A stretch of 64,000 nt of DNA from Rheinheimera sp. 4Y26 (GTDB lineage Bacteria; Pseudomonadota; Gammaproteobacteria; Enterobacterales; Alteromonadaceae): the NCBI RefSeq assembly GCF_025245835.1, contig NZ_JAOBWS010000001.1, positions 558,001-622,000 of the forward strand, given 5' to 3'. Below, one piece after another: positions 7,805-17,732 of the stretch (its first letter is position 1; each line of letters starts with the position of its first letter). Position numbers and translations under genes: made by a program. The notes under the pieces were generated by a model, which was given only the letters and a program-made list of their open reading frames with translations, was not told the DNA's origin and did no database searches.

Positions 7805-10516
7805 ATGTTTGGAAAACTCTTTACCAGATTATTTGGTAGTCGCAACGATCGTTTCCTGAAAAAACTCACTAAAACGGTCGACGAAATCAACGGCATGGAA
7901 AGCCAGTTTGCAGCTTTGTCTGATGAACAGTTGCAGGCAAAAACTGCAGAATTTAAACAACGTTATGCTGATGGTGCCAGCCTGGACGATTTACTGCCTG
8001 AGGCCTTTGCCACTGTGCGTGAAGCCAGTAAAAGGGTGTTTGGCATGCGTCATTTTGACGTGCAGCTGATTGGCGGCATGGTGCTGCATCAGGGCAAAAT
8101 TTCTGAAATGCGCACAGGTGAAGGTAAAACCCTGACCGCAACCTTGCCGGCTTACCTGAACGCTTTAAGCGGCGGTGCTGTGCATGTCATTACCGTCAAC
8201 GACTATCTGGCCAAACGTGATGCCGCAACCAACGAGCCGCTGTTCCGCTTTTTAGGCTTAACAGTGGGCGTTAACGTGCCTGGCATGCAACATCCGGAAA
8301 AACAGCAGGCTTATGCTGCTGATATTACCTACGGTACCAACAACGAATTTGGTTTTGATTATCTGCGCGACAATATGGCCTTCAGTATGGCCGATCGGGT
8401 GCAGCGCGATTTAGCCTACGCCATTATCGACGAAGTAGACTCGATTTTGATCGATGAAGCCCGTACACCACTGATTATTTCCGGCCAGGCTGAAGACAGC
8501 TCAGAGCTGTATCGCCAAATCAACACTGTAGTGCCGATGCTGGAAAAACAGGAAAAAGAAGACGAAGAAGGCCAGATGGGCGATGGTCACTTCACCATCG
8601 ACGAAAAAGCCAAACAGATTTATTTAACCGAACGTGGTCAGATCCGGGTGGAAGAAATTCTGCAGGAACGTGGATTAATTCAACAGGGTGATTCGCTGTT
8701 CTCAGCCAGTAATATCACTTTGTTACACCATGTGTATGCCGCTTTACGCGCCCACAACCTCTTCAAAAAAGATGTGGATTATGTGATTAAAGACGGTCAG
8801 ATTGTGATCGTTGATGAACACACAGGCCGCACCATGGAAGGCCGTCGCTGGTCTGAAGGCTTGCACCAGGCCATTGAAGCCAAAGAAGGTGTACGTATTC
8901 AGAACGAAAACCAGACGCTGGCCTCTATCACTTTCCAGAACTACTTCCGTCTGTACGAAAAACTGGCCGGTATGACAGGTACTGCCGACACTGAAGCTTT
9001 TGAATTTCAGCAAATTTATGGTCTGGAAACTATTGTAGTGCCAACCAACAAGCCGATGGTGCGTAAAGATATGCCGGATCTGGTGTATCTGACTGCCGAA
9101 GAAAAGTATCAGGCCATCATTAAAGATATTGAAGCCACCCGTCAGGCACAACGCCCTGTGCTGGTCGGTACTGCTTCTATTGAAAGCTCAGAATATCTGT
9201 CGTCGTTATTACACAAAGCAAAAATCCCGCATCAGGTGTTAAACGCCAAGTTTCACGCCAATGAAGCGCAAATTATTGCCGAAGCCGGTCGTCCTGGCAC
9301 TGTCACCATTGCCACCAACATGGCAGGCCGGGGTACTGACATTGTGCTCGGTGGTAACTGGCATTCTGAAGTGTCCAAGCTGGAAAACCCGACTCAGGAA
9401 CAAATTGATGAAATTAAAGCCCAGTGGCAACAGCGTCATGACGCTGTGATAGCTGCTGGTGGTTTACATATTATCGGTACCGAACGTCACGAATCTCGCC
9501 GTATCGACAATCAGCTGCGTGGCCGTGCCGGTCGTCAGGGTGATGCCGGTTCCAGCCGTTTTTATCTGGCGCTGGACGATGCATTAATGCGTATTTTTGC
9601 CTCAGACCGTATGGCAGGTATGATGCGTAAACTGGGTATGGAAGCCGGTGAAGCTATTGAACATCCATTGGTAAGCCGCGCTATTGAAAACGCCCAGCGT
9701 AAAGTGGAAGCCCGTAACTTTGACATCCGTAAGCAATTGCTGGAATTTGACGACGTCGCCAATGACCAGCGTAAAGTAGTGTACGAGCAGCGTAACGAAT
9801 TGCTGGCCACTGAAGATATTACCGAAACTATTGCCGCTATCCGCACTGATGTGGTGCAGTCGGTGATGGACCAATATATTCCGCCACAATCGCTGGACGA
9901 AATGTGGGATATCCCGGGTCTGGAAGCACGGTTACGTTCAGACTTTGCTATTGATGTACCAGTGGCAAAATGGCTGGCCGAAGACAACAAACTGTTTGAA
10001 GAAAAACTGAAAGAACGTATCCACGACGTGGTCGAAAAAGCCTACGAGCTGAAAGAACAAATGGTGGGTGCACCAGTGTTACGTCAGTTTGAAAAAGCCG
10101 TGATGCTGCAAAGTCTGGATACGCACTGGAAAGAACATTTAGCCGCGATGGACCACCTGCGTCAGGGTATTAACCTGCGTGGTTATGCGCAAAAGAACCC
10201 GAAACAGGAATATAAGCGCGAAGCTTTTGAGCTGTTCTCCAATATGCTGGATCAGCTGAAACTGGACGTGGTTGGTGTGTTAAGCCGTGTGCAAATCCGC
10301 GCGCCGGAAGATGTGGAAGCGGTAGAAGAACAGCGCCGCAAAGCTGATGCCGTAGCTATGAAGTTTGAACATGAAGAAGCCGAACATGTGGGCGGTGAAG
10401 TACCGGCCAATCCGGGTGCTCCTGTGTTCCGCGATGGCGAAAAAATTGGCCGCAACGATGTTTGCCCTTGTGGTTCGGGCAAAAAATATAAGCAGTGCCA
10501 CGGCAAATTAAGCTAA
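7805..10516 (+). CDS. secA: Preprotein translocase ATPase SecA
   Basis: SecA drives post-translational protein export through SecYEG. From ATG 7805 ([12 protein letters not shown]) it has 903 residues (E. coli 901). The Walker A motif [11 protein letters not shown] is near 102-112, the Walker B/DEAD-type motif reads [13 protein letters not shown], and GRAGRQGD lies in the second nucleotide-binding domain. The C-terminal zinc-binding SecB/ribosome contact module is complete ([15 protein letters not shown]). An upstream in-frame start at 7751 lies inside the peptidase gene and would add 18 residues not seen in the family. No secM-like arrest gene is present, so SecM-type regulation is absent here. 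Confidence 0.98.
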   Translation: MFGKLFTRLFGSRNDRFLKKLTKTVDEINGMESQFAALSDEQLQAKTAEFKQRYADGASLDDLLPEAFATVREASKRVFGMRHFDVQLIGGMVLHQGKISEMRTGEGKTLTATLPAYLNALSGGAVHVITVNDYLAKRDAATNEPLFRFLGLTVGVNVPGMQHPEKQQAYAADITYGTNNEFGFDYLRDNMAFSMADRVQRDLAYAIIDEVDSILIDEARTPLIISGQAEDSSELYRQINTVVPMLEKQEKEDEEGQMGDGHFTIDEKAKQIYLTERGQIRVEEILQERGLIQQGDSLFSASNITLLHHVYAALRAHNLFKKDVDYVIKDGQIVIVDEHTGRTMEGRRWSEGLHQAIEAKEGVRIQNENQTLASITFQNYFRLYEKLAGMTGTADTEAFEFQQIYGLETIVVPTNKPMVRKDMPDLVYLTAEEKYQAIIKDIEATRQAQRPVLVGTASIESSEYLSSLLHKAKIPHQVLNAKFHANEAQIIAEAGRPGTVTIATNMAGRGTDIVLGGNWHSEVSKLENPTQEQIDEIKAQWQQRHDAVIAAGGLHIIGTERHESRRIDNQLRGRAGRQGDAGSSRFYLALDDALMRIFASDRMAGMMRKLGMEAGEAIEHPLVSRAIENAQRKVEARNFDIRKQLLEFDDVANDQRKVVYEQRNELLATEDITETIAAIRTDVVQSVMDQYIPPQSLDEMWDIPGLEARLRSDFAIDVPVAKWLAEDNKLFEEKLKERIHDVVEKAYELKEQMVGAPVLRQFEKAVMLQSLDTHWKEHLAAMDHLRQGINLRGYAQKNPKQEYKREAFELFSNMLDQLKLDVVGVLSRVQIRAPEDVEAVEEQRRKADAVAMKFEHEEAEHVGGEVPANPGAPVFRDGEKIGRNDVCPCGSGKKYKQCHGKLS

Positions 10517-10531
10517 GCCGTCGCAGTGCAT

Positions 10532-10561
10532 AAAAAAAGCAGAGCTCGCTCTGCTTTTTTT
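10532..10561 (+). terminator. Terminator after secA
   Basis: GCAGAGC (10539-10545) pairs with GCTCTGC (10548-10554), with a 7-T run after it and a matching A-run before it. This is a strong intrinsic terminator that separates secA from mutT. Confidence 0.85.
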
Positions 10562-10642
10562 ATGCATGCAAAAGCAGGCCAGACATAACCATTCAGGCAA
10601 TACAACTCGGGCAGATAAGCCGAACAACCCGGAGTACACAAA

Positions 10643-11047
10643 GTGTCGACAACCAAAGTAGTGCATGTGGCCGTTGGCGTGATAAAACGCGGCGACTTTA
10701 TCTTTATCAGCAAAAGGCCGGATCAACTGCATCAGGGCGGACGCTGGGAGTTTCCGGGCGGCAAAGTAGAGGCGGGTGAAACTGTGCTGCAGGCGCTGCA
10801 ACGTGAGCTGCTGGAAGAAGTGAACCTGAAAGTGAACAACGCCAGCGCCATGTTACAGCTGCAATATGCTTATCCGGAAAAAACCGTGTTGCTGGATGTC
10901 TGGTTAGTGGAAGATTTCAGCGGTGAAGGCAAAGGGCTGGAAGGCCAGCAAACGGCCTGGGTGCATCAGCTTGAACTTGGTAATTATCAGTTCCCTGATG
11001 CCAATCAGCCCATTCTGGCTGCGGTACAGCAACTGTTCCAGCCTTAG
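10643..11047 (+). CDS. mutT: 8-oxo-dGTP diphosphatase MutT
   Basis: This 134-residue Nudix hydrolase removes 8-oxo-dGTP from the nucleotide pool and prevents A:T to C:G transversions. The Nudix box runs from G40 to L62 with E46, REL (54-56) and EE (58-59) in place; the usual Gly near its end is Asn61. The segment RWEFPGGKVEAGE is typical of MutT. The start is GTG at 10643, supported by GGAG at 10631-10634. The position after secA and before yacG-zapD-coaE matches the E. coli order. A thiamine-phosphate synthase fusion seen in some relatives is absent. Confidence 0.93.
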   Translation: MSTTKVVHVAVGVIKRGDFIFISKRPDQLHQGGRWEFPGGKVEAGETVLQALQRELLEEVNLKVNNASAMLQLQYAYPEKTVLLDVWLVEDFSGEGKGLEGQQTAWVHQLELGNYQFPDANQPILAAVQQLFQP

Positions 11048-11060
11048 GGCGCGATAGCAA

Positions 11061-11098
11061 GCACCGGCTCAGTCATTCAGCCAGAGCCGGTGTTTGTT
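11061..11098. terminator. Shared terminator of convergent mutT and yacG
   Basis: CACCGGCTC (11062-11070) pairs perfectly with GAGCCGGTG (11084-11092), followed by a T-rich stretch that runs into the yacG stop codon. It is placed to stop transcription from mutT and probably serves both directions. Confidence 0.7.
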
Positions 11099-11331
11099 TA
11101 TTGAAAAAACTTATTGTCCTGCTGCATCAGCTCATCTTCCAGCGCCATCAGATCGGCATCGCCAATACCTGCCTCTATCGGCTGTTTATCGGCAATACGG
11201 CGGCTTTCGCTGGCCCATTCACCTAAATCAATCAAACGGCAGCGTTCGCTGCAAAATGGTCTGAATGGTGATTGTGGGCCCCACAACACTTCGGTCTGAC
11301 AAGTTGGGCATTGTACTTTGAGCTCTGACAT
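11098..11331 (-). CDS. yacG: DNA gyrase inhibitor YacG
   Basis: YacG is a small zinc protein that binds GyrB and inhibits gyrase in E. coli. The 77-residue product has four zinc ligands at C8, C11, C27 and C31 (CPTC and CSERC), followed by the family segment [11 protein letters not shown]. The C-terminal tail is acidic ([10 protein letters not shown]). ATG at 11331 is preferred over a GTG just upstream because GGAA lies at proper spacing. It is the last gene of the coaE-zapD-yacG run. Confidence 0.93.
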   Translation of the reverse strand: MSELKVQCPTCQTEVLWGPQSPFRPFCSERCRLIDLGEWASESRRIADKQPIEAGIGDADLMALEDELMQQDNKFFQ

Positions 11332-11427
11332 CACAATTCCTGTGCGCTATTTACAAAAGCTGCATTATACACCCAAGCTGAAGACGAGGCTAAGTGTGCA
11401 GCCGATGTCAGGAACTAAAAAATGACG

Positions 11428-12174
11428 CTAACAGCAGGCGAGTTCAAACGGGATATTTTTATCTGAAGTGGCGCGGCCCTGAGTGTCGCAGAGCTGCATA
11501 AAACGAATGGCATAACGGTATTTATTGCCGCTGATGGTTGGGTAACAGCAATATTCCAGCGGGTATTTTAATCTGAGCAGTTCGTATTGTTCAGTATTGC
11601 TCTGGTAATAGCCATTTTCCGCCACCACCGGCTGAAATTTACCGCGTTCGCGGATAAAGGTCAGCACAAAGCTGATGGCTCTTTCCACCAACTGCAGCTG
11701 AGCTATCCATTCCTGCGCCGATTTTTGCCGGACATCCAGTGGCTGGGTGTACCAGAACTGCAGTTGAGGTAAATCAAAATAACAGGTGCCACCCGGAATA
11801 AAAAAACGCTGGCGCAGCGGACCTAAAAATTTATCTTCTTTGAGCACATTGGCAAATTTGGCGCCGCGAATCAGTTCGCTTTGCAGCCGTACCGCCTGCT
11901 GTAACATCGACTCCAGACTGTCATCAGACACTGAAGGATGACGCGACCAGCTTACCAGCGCACTTTCACAACGTTCGACGTCTTTAATTAAATCCGGGCG
12001 GATATCATTGCGATCAAGTACTTCAATCAGGGCAAACAACGAGGTAAAAAAGCCAAGTTGCTGGGATTCGTTGGCAAGTGCGAGCTGATGATTAACCTGA
12101 CTGAATAAATATTCGACCCGCAGATAGGTCCGGACTTTTTCGTTGAGTGGATGTTCGTAGATAAGTTCTGCCAT
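11428..12174 (-). CDS. zapD: Cell division protein ZapD
   Basis: ZapD cross-links FtsZ filaments by binding the FtsZ C-terminal peptide. From ATG 12174 (MAELIYEHPLNEKVRTYLR) it has 248 residues, against 247 in E. coli. The EHPLNEK.RTYLR N-terminus, the FFIPGGTCYFDLP segment and the C-terminal YCCYPTISGNKYRYAIRFMQ block are family hallmarks. A TTG 18 bp upstream would extend it and is not supported. The gene lies between coaE and yacG as in E. coli. Confidence 0.95.
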   Translation of the reverse strand: MAELIYEHPLNEKVRTYLRVEYLFSQVNHQLALANESQQLGFFTSLFALIEVLDRNDIRPDLIKDVERCESALVSWSRHPSVSDDSLESMLQQAVRLQSELIRGAKFANVLKEDKFLGPLRQRFFIPGGTCYFDLPQLQFWYTQPLDVRQKSAQEWIAQLQLVERAISFVLTFIRERGKFQPVVAENGYYQSNTEQYELLRLKYPLEYCCYPTISGNKYRYAIRFMQLCDTQGRATSDKNIPFELACC

Positions 12175-12236
12175 GCCCGAGGTGCGCCCCAAAAAAAGCC
12201 AGCGGGTTGCTGTTGCACCCGTCAGTTAACATAACC

Positions 12237-12860
12237 TTAAGTTCGCGATTTGGCTAGTTTTTCTGCTGCCATGGCTGAATATATTTGATGCAGTGCCATA
12301 ACCCTTTCCGGCAGAGTTTCAGGTGGCAGGTTGTTATCCAGCAGCTGAGTTGCCGCAGCAAGGCGCTGCTCACGCGTACATTGGGACGCCATAATGGCTG
12401 CCACCTGAGCTGTGTCAACCTGATCCCGCGCTGCAGTGCGGCTTAGCTGATGGTCTGGACTCACGTCTACCACCAGCAACTGATCCACCAAAGGTTGCAG
12501 TTTGTTTTCAATCAACAGCGGCGCCACCAGAATGACATAAAGCGAGCTGGCTTGCGCCAGTTGCTGCAAAAGCTGCTGCCGGATCAGTGGATGTAACAGC
12601 TGATTTAACCAGTGTTTTTCCGCTTCATTGCTGAAAATACGTTCCCGCAATAAAGCCCGGTTCAGACTGCCATCGCTCAGTAAAATACCTTCACCAAAAT
12701 GGGCGGCTATTTGTGTTAAGGCCGGGCTGCCCGGTGCAACCACTTCTCTGGCAACTAGATCGGCATCCACCAGCTGGATGCCGAGTTTGGCAAACTCATT
12801 GGCAACCGTGGTTTTACCACTGCCGATACCGCCGGTGAGTCCAACAATAAATTTGCTCAT
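12237..12860 (-). CDS. coaE: Dephospho-CoA kinase
   Basis: CoaE phosphorylates the ribose 3'-OH of dephospho-CoA, the last step in coenzyme A synthesis. The 207-residue product has the P-loop GGIGSGKTT (10-18), the substrate segment VDADLVAREV and the APLLIENKL segment typical of the family. It follows pilD with a 6-bp gap, so the pil genes, coaE, zapD and yacG may be read as one minus-strand operon. Confidence 0.97.
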   Translation of the reverse strand: MSKFIVGLTGGIGSGKTTVANEFAKLGIQLVDADLVAREVVAPGSPALTQIAAHFGEGILLSDGSLNRALLRERIFSNEAEKHWLNQLLHPLIRQQLLQQLAQASSLYVILVAPLLIENKLQPLVDQLLVVDVSPDHQLSRTAARDQVDTAQVAAIMASQCTREQRLAAATQLLDNNLPPETLPERVMALHQIYSAMAAEKLAKSRT

Positions 12861-12866
12861 TAGACG

Positions 12867-13769
12867 TTATGGCTGGATCAACAACAAATAAGCTTCAGTG
12901 ATTTGTTCACCCCAGAGCATGGCAATCCAGCCGGCCGCAGCTATGTAAGGACCAAATGGAATAGCATTATTTTTATCTTTGCCCTTTACAGCCAGATAGA
13001 TAGAACCCACCACAGCCCCGACCAGGGATGATAACAAGATAATCAGTGGCAGTTGTTGCCAACCAAGCAAGGCACCAAATACGGCCAGCAATTTAAAATC
13101 ACCATAACCCATGCCTTCTTTGCCGGTCAGCAATTTAAACAGCCAATACACCGACCAGAGCGCCAGATAACCCAGAGCTGCGCCTGTGATAGCCCCGGCA
13201 GCGTCGGTTTTACTAAAGCCCGCCACTGCGGCCACCAGCACCAGCCATAACAGGGGCAGGGTGATTTGATCGGGCAATAACATTTTATCGATATCAATAA
13301 AAGTCAGTGCCAACAGCGCCCAGGTCACAGCTAAATATAAAAAGCCTGTGGCTGTTGCGCCCATTTGCCAGGCCACTACCGCAGATATCAGTGCAGTGCC
13401 AAGCTCCAATAGCGGGTATCGCAAGCTGACAGGCGCTTTGCAATAACGACATTTGCCTTTGAGCAGCAGATAACTGAGCAGTGGAATATTATCCAGCGCC
13501 GACAGCTGATGCTGACAATGCGGACAAGCAGAGCGGGGCACTGCCAGATTAAATACCGGTGTTTTTGATTGTGATTCGTTTGATGACAGCTCTGGCGAAA
13601 AATATTCCTGATATTCCTCTTTCCAGCTGCGTTCCATCATCAGCGGTAAGCGGTAGACCACCACATTTAAAAAACTGCCAACACAAAGGCTGAACAAAAA
13701 CACCACAGCGGTAAAAACATAAGGCGACTGCTGCAAATACAACAATACTTCTGCACCAGACAACATCAT
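12867..13769 (-). CDS. pilD: Type IV prepilin leader peptidase / N-methyltransferase PilD
   Basis: PilD cleaves the leader of prepilins and type II secretion pseudopilins and N-methylates the new N-terminus, in the inner membrane. The 300-residue product has the cytoplasmic zinc domain with two CxxC pairs (C82/C85 and C107/C110). The two aspartyl catalytic motifs of the GxGD family are FIDIDKMLLPD (D159) and GYGDFK (D224), set among several membrane helices. The start overlaps the pilC stop; the next ATG, 3 bp downstream, is equally possible. In E. coli, guaC occupies this spot. Confidence 0.96.
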   Translation of the reverse strand: MMLSGAEVLLYLQQSPYVFTAVVFLFSLCVGSFLNVVVYRLPLMMERSWKEEYQEYFSPELSSNESQSKTPVFNLAVPRSACPHCQHQLSALDNIPLLSYLLLKGKCRYCKAPVSLRYPLLELGTALISAVVAWQMGATATGFLYLAVTWALLALTFIDIDKMLLPDQITLPLLWLVLVAAVAGFSKTDAAGAITGAALGYLALWSVYWLFKLLTGKEGMGYGDFKLLAVFGALLGWQQLPLIILLSSLVGAVVGSIYLAVKGKDKNNAIPFGPYIAAAGWIAMLWGEQITEAYLLLIQP

Positions 13770-14992
13770 TTGATCACCGAACCCAGTTGGAAAATTGGTA
13801 AATACATAGCGACAATCAAACCACCGATAATCACACCCAGTACCGCCATAATCATTGGCTCAAGCAGCGCAGTTAAACCGTCTACCGCGTCGTCTACTTC
13901 CTGTTCATAAATATTAGCCACCCGGGCCAGCATATCGTCTAAAGAGCCCGATTCTTCACCAATAGACACCATCTGAATCACCATTTCCGGGAATCTGTTG
14001 GTGGTTTTCATCGAGCTGAACATCTGGCCACCGGCGGAAACATCGGCTCTGACTTCCATAATGGCATTTTTATAAATTTCGTTGCCGGCAGCGCCAGCGG
14101 CAGATTCCAGCGCTTCAATCAGCGGTACACCGGCCGCAAAAGTGGTGGATAAGGTCCGGGCATAACGGGCAACAGCTGCTTTATTAATAATCATGCCCAT
14201 CACCGGCAGTTTTAATGCCATGGCATCAGCTGCGGTTTTAAACTGCAGGTTGTTGTGATAAGCCTTTCTGAACATATATAACGCAATAATGATGGCGGCC
14301 AACACCACCCACCAATAACTTTGCATCCATTCTGAGATACCCAAAACAAAGAGGGTAAAACCAGGCAGTTCAGCGCCAAAACCAGCAAAAATTTCGGCAA
14401 AGGACGGCACCACAAAAATCAGCAAAATTGAGGTCACGATCAGTGCAACAACTGTAACGGCGATAGGATAGAACATCGCTTTTTTAATTTTGGATTTAAG
14501 GGCTTCTGCTTTTTCTTTATAGGTGGCAACACGATCAAAAATGCGGTCAAGGGCACCGGACTGTTCACCTGATTTGACCAGGTCACAATACAATTCATCA
14601 AAATATTTTGGATGTTCGCGCAGCACTTCAGACAGCGGAATACCACTTTGCACTTTTACCGACACTTTTTGCATTAAATCACGCAAAGATTTTTTGTCGG
14701 CACCGCTGCTGATGAGGTCAATGGATTGCACCAGGGGTACGCCGGCAGCCAGCATAGTGGCAATCTGGCGGGTTAACACCGCGACATCAGCTGGCGTGAC
14801 CTTGGCATCACCGCCGATCAGGCTTTTACGTTTTTTGGTAACAATGGATGGCGTTATGCCTTGTTGGCGCAATAAAGCTTTTGCTTCGTTAATAGAGTTA
14901 GCGCGAATTTCACCTTCGGCTTTTTTCCCCCGGCGGTTTACCCCTTTCCAGGAAAAGTTGTCCTGCTCTTTTATTTTTGGTTGTGGAGCCAT
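13766..14992 (-). CDS. pilC: Type IV pilus inner-membrane platform protein PilC
   Basis: PilC is the polytopic platform that couples the PilB and PilT motors to pilin assembly. The 408-residue product has two T2SSF domains (about 75-200 and 275-400), each followed by hydrophobic segments, and an N-terminal cytoplasmic part with FSWKGVNRRGKK. LTRQIATMLAAGVPLVQS and the second-domain YARTLSTTFAAGVPLIEA repeat the same motif, and GEESGSLDDML is typical. It is the second gene of pilBCD; pilB ends 95 bp upstream. Confidence 0.97.
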   Translation of the reverse strand: MAPQPKIKEQDNFSWKGVNRRGKKAEGEIRANSINEAKALLRQQGITPSIVTKKRKSLIGGDAKVTPADVAVLTRQIATMLAAGVPLVQSIDLISSGADKKSLRDLMQKVSVKVQSGIPLSEVLREHPKYFDELYCDLVKSGEQSGALDRIFDRVATYKEKAEALKSKIKKAMFYPIAVTVVALIVTSILLIFVVPSFAEIFAGFGAELPGFTLFVLGISEWMQSYWWVVLAAIIIALYMFRKAYHNNLQFKTAADAMALKLPVMGMIINKAAVARYARTLSTTFAAGVPLIEALESAAGAAGNEIYKNAIMEVRADVSAGGQMFSSMKTTNRFPEMVIQMVSIGEESGSLDDMLARVANIYEQEVDDAVDGLTALLEPMIMAVLGVIIGGLIVAMYLPIFQLGSVIK

Positions 14993-15087
14993 TTTTTATC
15001 CTTGTGCCGGCAATCACCTGCTGGCCATTATTAAATTCAAGTCTGCGCTTTAACTGCTTTGTTGCAGTGCCGTTTTATGCACCTGTA

Positions 15088-16776
15088 TTAAGCGTTTGTC
15101 ACCCGGTTAATTTCGGTCAGACTGGTTAAGCCGGCCGCTGCTTTGAGTAAACCGGATTGGCGTAAATTATTAATGCCTTCGAGCTGGGCTTGTTTGGCAA
15201 TTTCCAGTGAATTACCACCATGCATAATTTTTTCAGCAATCGCAGGCGAAATCGGCATTACTTCATAAATACCGACCCGGCCTTTATAACCGCCGGTGCA
15301 ATATTCACAGCCGACAGGTTTGCATAATTTAATACCCGGTAATTGCTCTTTGGTAAAACCCTGACGCAATAACTCTTCTTCTGGCAAGACTTCCGGGGCC
15401 TTACAGTGGCTGCATAACCGCCGCGCCAGACGCTGTGCAATAATCAGGCTGACGGAACTCGCCACGTTATAAGCCGGAACGCCCATATTCAATAAACGGG
15501 TTAAGGTTTCAGGGGCTGAGTTGGTGTGCAAAGTGCTCATTACCAAGTGGCCGGTTTGGGCCGCTTTAATGGCAATTTCGGCGGTTTCCAGATCCCGGAT
15601 TTCACCCACCATGATCACATCAGGGTCTTGCCGTAAAAAAGATTTCAGCGCCATCGGGAAGGTTAACCCTGCTTTGGGGTTTACCTGCACCTGGTTAATG
15701 CCGGGTAAGTTAATTTCCACCGGATCTTCAGCAGTGGAAATATTGGTTTCTTCGGTATTGAGAATATTCAGGCCGGTATAAAGCGATACCGTTTTACCGC
15801 TTCCTGTCGGGCCTGTGACCAGAATCATGCCCTGCGGTTGTTCAAGAGCGTTCAGATAGAGTTTTTTCTGGTTTTCTTCGTAACCCAGAATATCAATACC
15901 CAGCATGGCGCTGTCTGAATCCAGAATCCGCATAACGATTTTTTCGCCCCACAGCGTGGGCAGGCTGCTGACCCGAAAATCGATCGACTTTTTCTGCGAC
16001 AGTTTCAGTTTAATCCGACCGTCCTGCGGTACCCGTTTTTCTGCAATATCCAGACGCGACATAACTTTTAACCGGGCAGATAAGCGGCTGGACAGCGCCA
16101 CCGGCGGTGAGGCGACTTCATGCAAAATGCCGTCTATGCGAAAACGGATGCGATAACTTTTTTCATAAGGTTCAAAGTGCAAATCTGACGCCCCTTTGCG
16201 AATGGCGTCATGCAGCATCTTGTTAATAAAGGTAATAATCGGCCCGTCTTCAGCTTCATTGGTGCTGTCGTCTTCATCAGCATCGGCCAGGCCAAGTTCG
16301 CTTAAGTCCCAATCCGTATTGGAAAAACTGTCACTGGCTTTTTGGTCAAATACCCGGTCAATCAGTTTGTGCAGCTTGTCAAACTCAACCACCACCACTT
16401 CAACACGAAGGCCGGTACTGAATTCAAAATCCTCTACCGGTTGCATATCGGTTGGGTCGACTACAGCCAGAAATAAACTGCGGCCCCGTTTAAAAATGGG
16501 CAGCACATGGTGTTTGCGGATCAGTTTTTCATTACGTTCCTGCTCGGGCACATAGTCCAGATCGTAATAATCCAAATCCAGCACACTGTGCATGGTAAAA
16601 CCACCGGCTGCTGTGGCCAGCGCTGCCGGGCTAATCAGTTTTTCACCAATCAGAAAGTCGGCTGCGGTTTGATACTGATGGTTTTTTTCGGCAGCAAGTT
16701 TGGTGCAATGGCCCGCATCAATCAGGCCTGATTGGCCCAAACGGCGAAGAAGAATTGATTGCAGGTTAAAAGCCAT
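15088..16776 (-). CDS. pilB: Type IV pilus assembly ATPase PilB
   Basis: PilB is the hexameric ATPase that powers pilus extension. The 562-residue product has an N-terminal MshEN/T2SSE-N domain (about 1-150). The motor domain has Walker A GPTGSGKT near 321-328, an Asp box, Walker [11 protein letters not shown] and the His box STLHTN. A tetracysteine zinc motif is present (CSHC and CEYC in the C-terminal part). In most relatives pilA lies directly upstream of pilB, but here five glycan-related genes intervene. The 134-bp gap upstream contains its own inverted repeat and probably its promoter. Confidence 0.97.
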   Translation of the reverse strand: MAFNLQSILLRRLGQSGLIDAGHCTKLAAEKNHQYQTAADFLIGEKLISPAALATAAGGFTMHSVLDLDYYDLDYVPEQERNEKLIRKHHVLPIFKRGRSLFLAVVDPTDMQPVEDFEFSTGLRVEVVVVEFDKLHKLIDRVFDQKASDSFSNTDWDLSELGLADADEDDSTNEAEDGPIITFINKMLHDAIRKGASDLHFEPYEKSYRIRFRIDGILHEVASPPVALSSRLSARLKVMSRLDIAEKRVPQDGRIKLKLSQKKSIDFRVSSLPTLWGEKIVMRILDSDSAMLGIDILGYEENQKKLYLNALEQPQGMILVTGPTGSGKTVSLYTGLNILNTEETNISTAEDPVEINLPGINQVQVNPKAGLTFPMALKSFLRQDPDVIMVGEIRDLETAEIAIKAAQTGHLVMSTLHTNSAPETLTRLLNMGVPAYNVASSVSLIIAQRLARRLCSHCKAPEVLPEEELLRQGFTKEQLPGIKLCKPVGCEYCTGGYKGRVGIYEVMPISPAIAEKIMHGGNSLEIAKQAQLEGINNLRQSGLLKAAAGLTSLTEINRVTNA

Positions 16777-16793
16777 AACGACAATACATCCAT

Positions 16794-16836
16794 CTGTCAG
16801 ATAATAATGAGAAAATTAGCATTTTGATTATGACAG
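16794..16836. repeat. Inverted repeat upstream of pilB
   Basis: CTGTCA (16794-16799) and TGACAG (16831-16836) form the ends of an imperfect inverted repeat, and inner ATAAT and ATTAT extend the pairing. The AT-rich centre sits in the pilB promoter region, just downstream of the flippase-like gene stop, so it may be an operator or a weak terminator for that gene. Function is not established. Confidence 0.35.
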
Positions 16837-16910
16837 CGGGGAGGAAGAATTCAACAGTTATGATCGAACAAGCTGTGTTTAACAAATGATTTGAGATTGT
16901 CGCCGCAAGG

Positions 16911-17732
16911 TTATTGATCTTTCACCTGGGCGGGCTTATTCAGCAATACTGAACCAATGCCAAAAGTTGTGGCATGCAATAAAGACAATAAGCGGAAGAA
17001 AGCGACAAACTGCAAAAAGCCGCTGTCCTGATACCAAATACTGGCGATAGCAGCCATACCTTCCAGTACGCCAATATTGCCAGGTGTAATTTTAATTAAC
17101 GATGACGAAATAATCAGCGCTGCAAATACCAGACTTTGTTCCGTACTCACTTCAAACAAAGACATAGGTAAAATGCATGTCACACTCAGATACAACAGAC
17201 TTAATATCAGATCGTATATCACAACACCTAAGCGGACATGATGACCAATACTGCGTCTGGTGATGAAAATAACGGCATTGATCAGCAGTATCAGCAGCAA
17301 TGCAGTCCATAACATCGATTGAAAGTTCATGGAAGCATAATGGTTGACGACAAGCAGCAGTAACAGGCTGATGGCAAGTGATGCATTCTGAAATGCCATA
17401 CCCAGACTTTTGATAAAGCCAAGACCGTATCGTGTTTTCAGATACCAGATAAGCCATATTCCGCCACCTTTAAAAGGCAACACATAACTAAACAGATTCA
17501 TTCTTGCCGGAATGCTGATAATTTCCGCCAGAGACAAGTGAATATTTTCTGTGAGTTTGAGTAATGAATAAAACCGCAGTCCGGTGATCACAGACAGCAG
17601 GCAATACAGGCCAAATCCGGGTAATAAGTCTGTCCATGAAAAGGCATTGCTATCATGGAATTTAGCAACAAATATAATCCCCACTATGGCAAAAAGGATG
17701 TTAACTCCATATTTTTTAAGGAAGTTTAACAA
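16911..17732 (-). CDS. Flippase-like membrane protein (LPG synthase TM / AglD-type domain)
   Basis: The 273-residue polytopic protein appears to belong to the lysylphosphatidylglycerol-synthase transmembrane (PF03706, flippase-like) family. About seven hydrophobic helices are visible, with the family-type loop ITPGNIGVLEG (expected form PGxxGVxE) in the second half and RMNLFSYVLPFKGGG near residue 80. Family members move or modify lipid-linked sugars, so a lipid-carrier translocation step is inferred. The start is TTG at 17732, since no ATG or GTG is available before the first helix; it overlaps the upstream gene by 17 bp. It is the last gene of the island. Confidence 0.75.
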   Translation of the reverse strand: MLNFLKKYGVNILFAIVGIIFVAKFHDSNAFSWTDLLPGFGLYCLLSVITGLRFYSLLKLTENIHLSLAEIISIPARMNLFSYVLPFKGGGIWLIWYLKTRYGLGFIKSLGMAFQNASLAISLLLLLVVNHYASMNFQSMLWTALLLILLINAVIFITRRSIGHHVRLGVVIYDLILSLLYLSVTCILPMSLFEVSTEQSLVFAALIISSSLIKITPGNIGVLEGMAAIASIWYQDSGFLQFVAFFRLLSLLHATTFGIGSVLLNKPAQVKDQ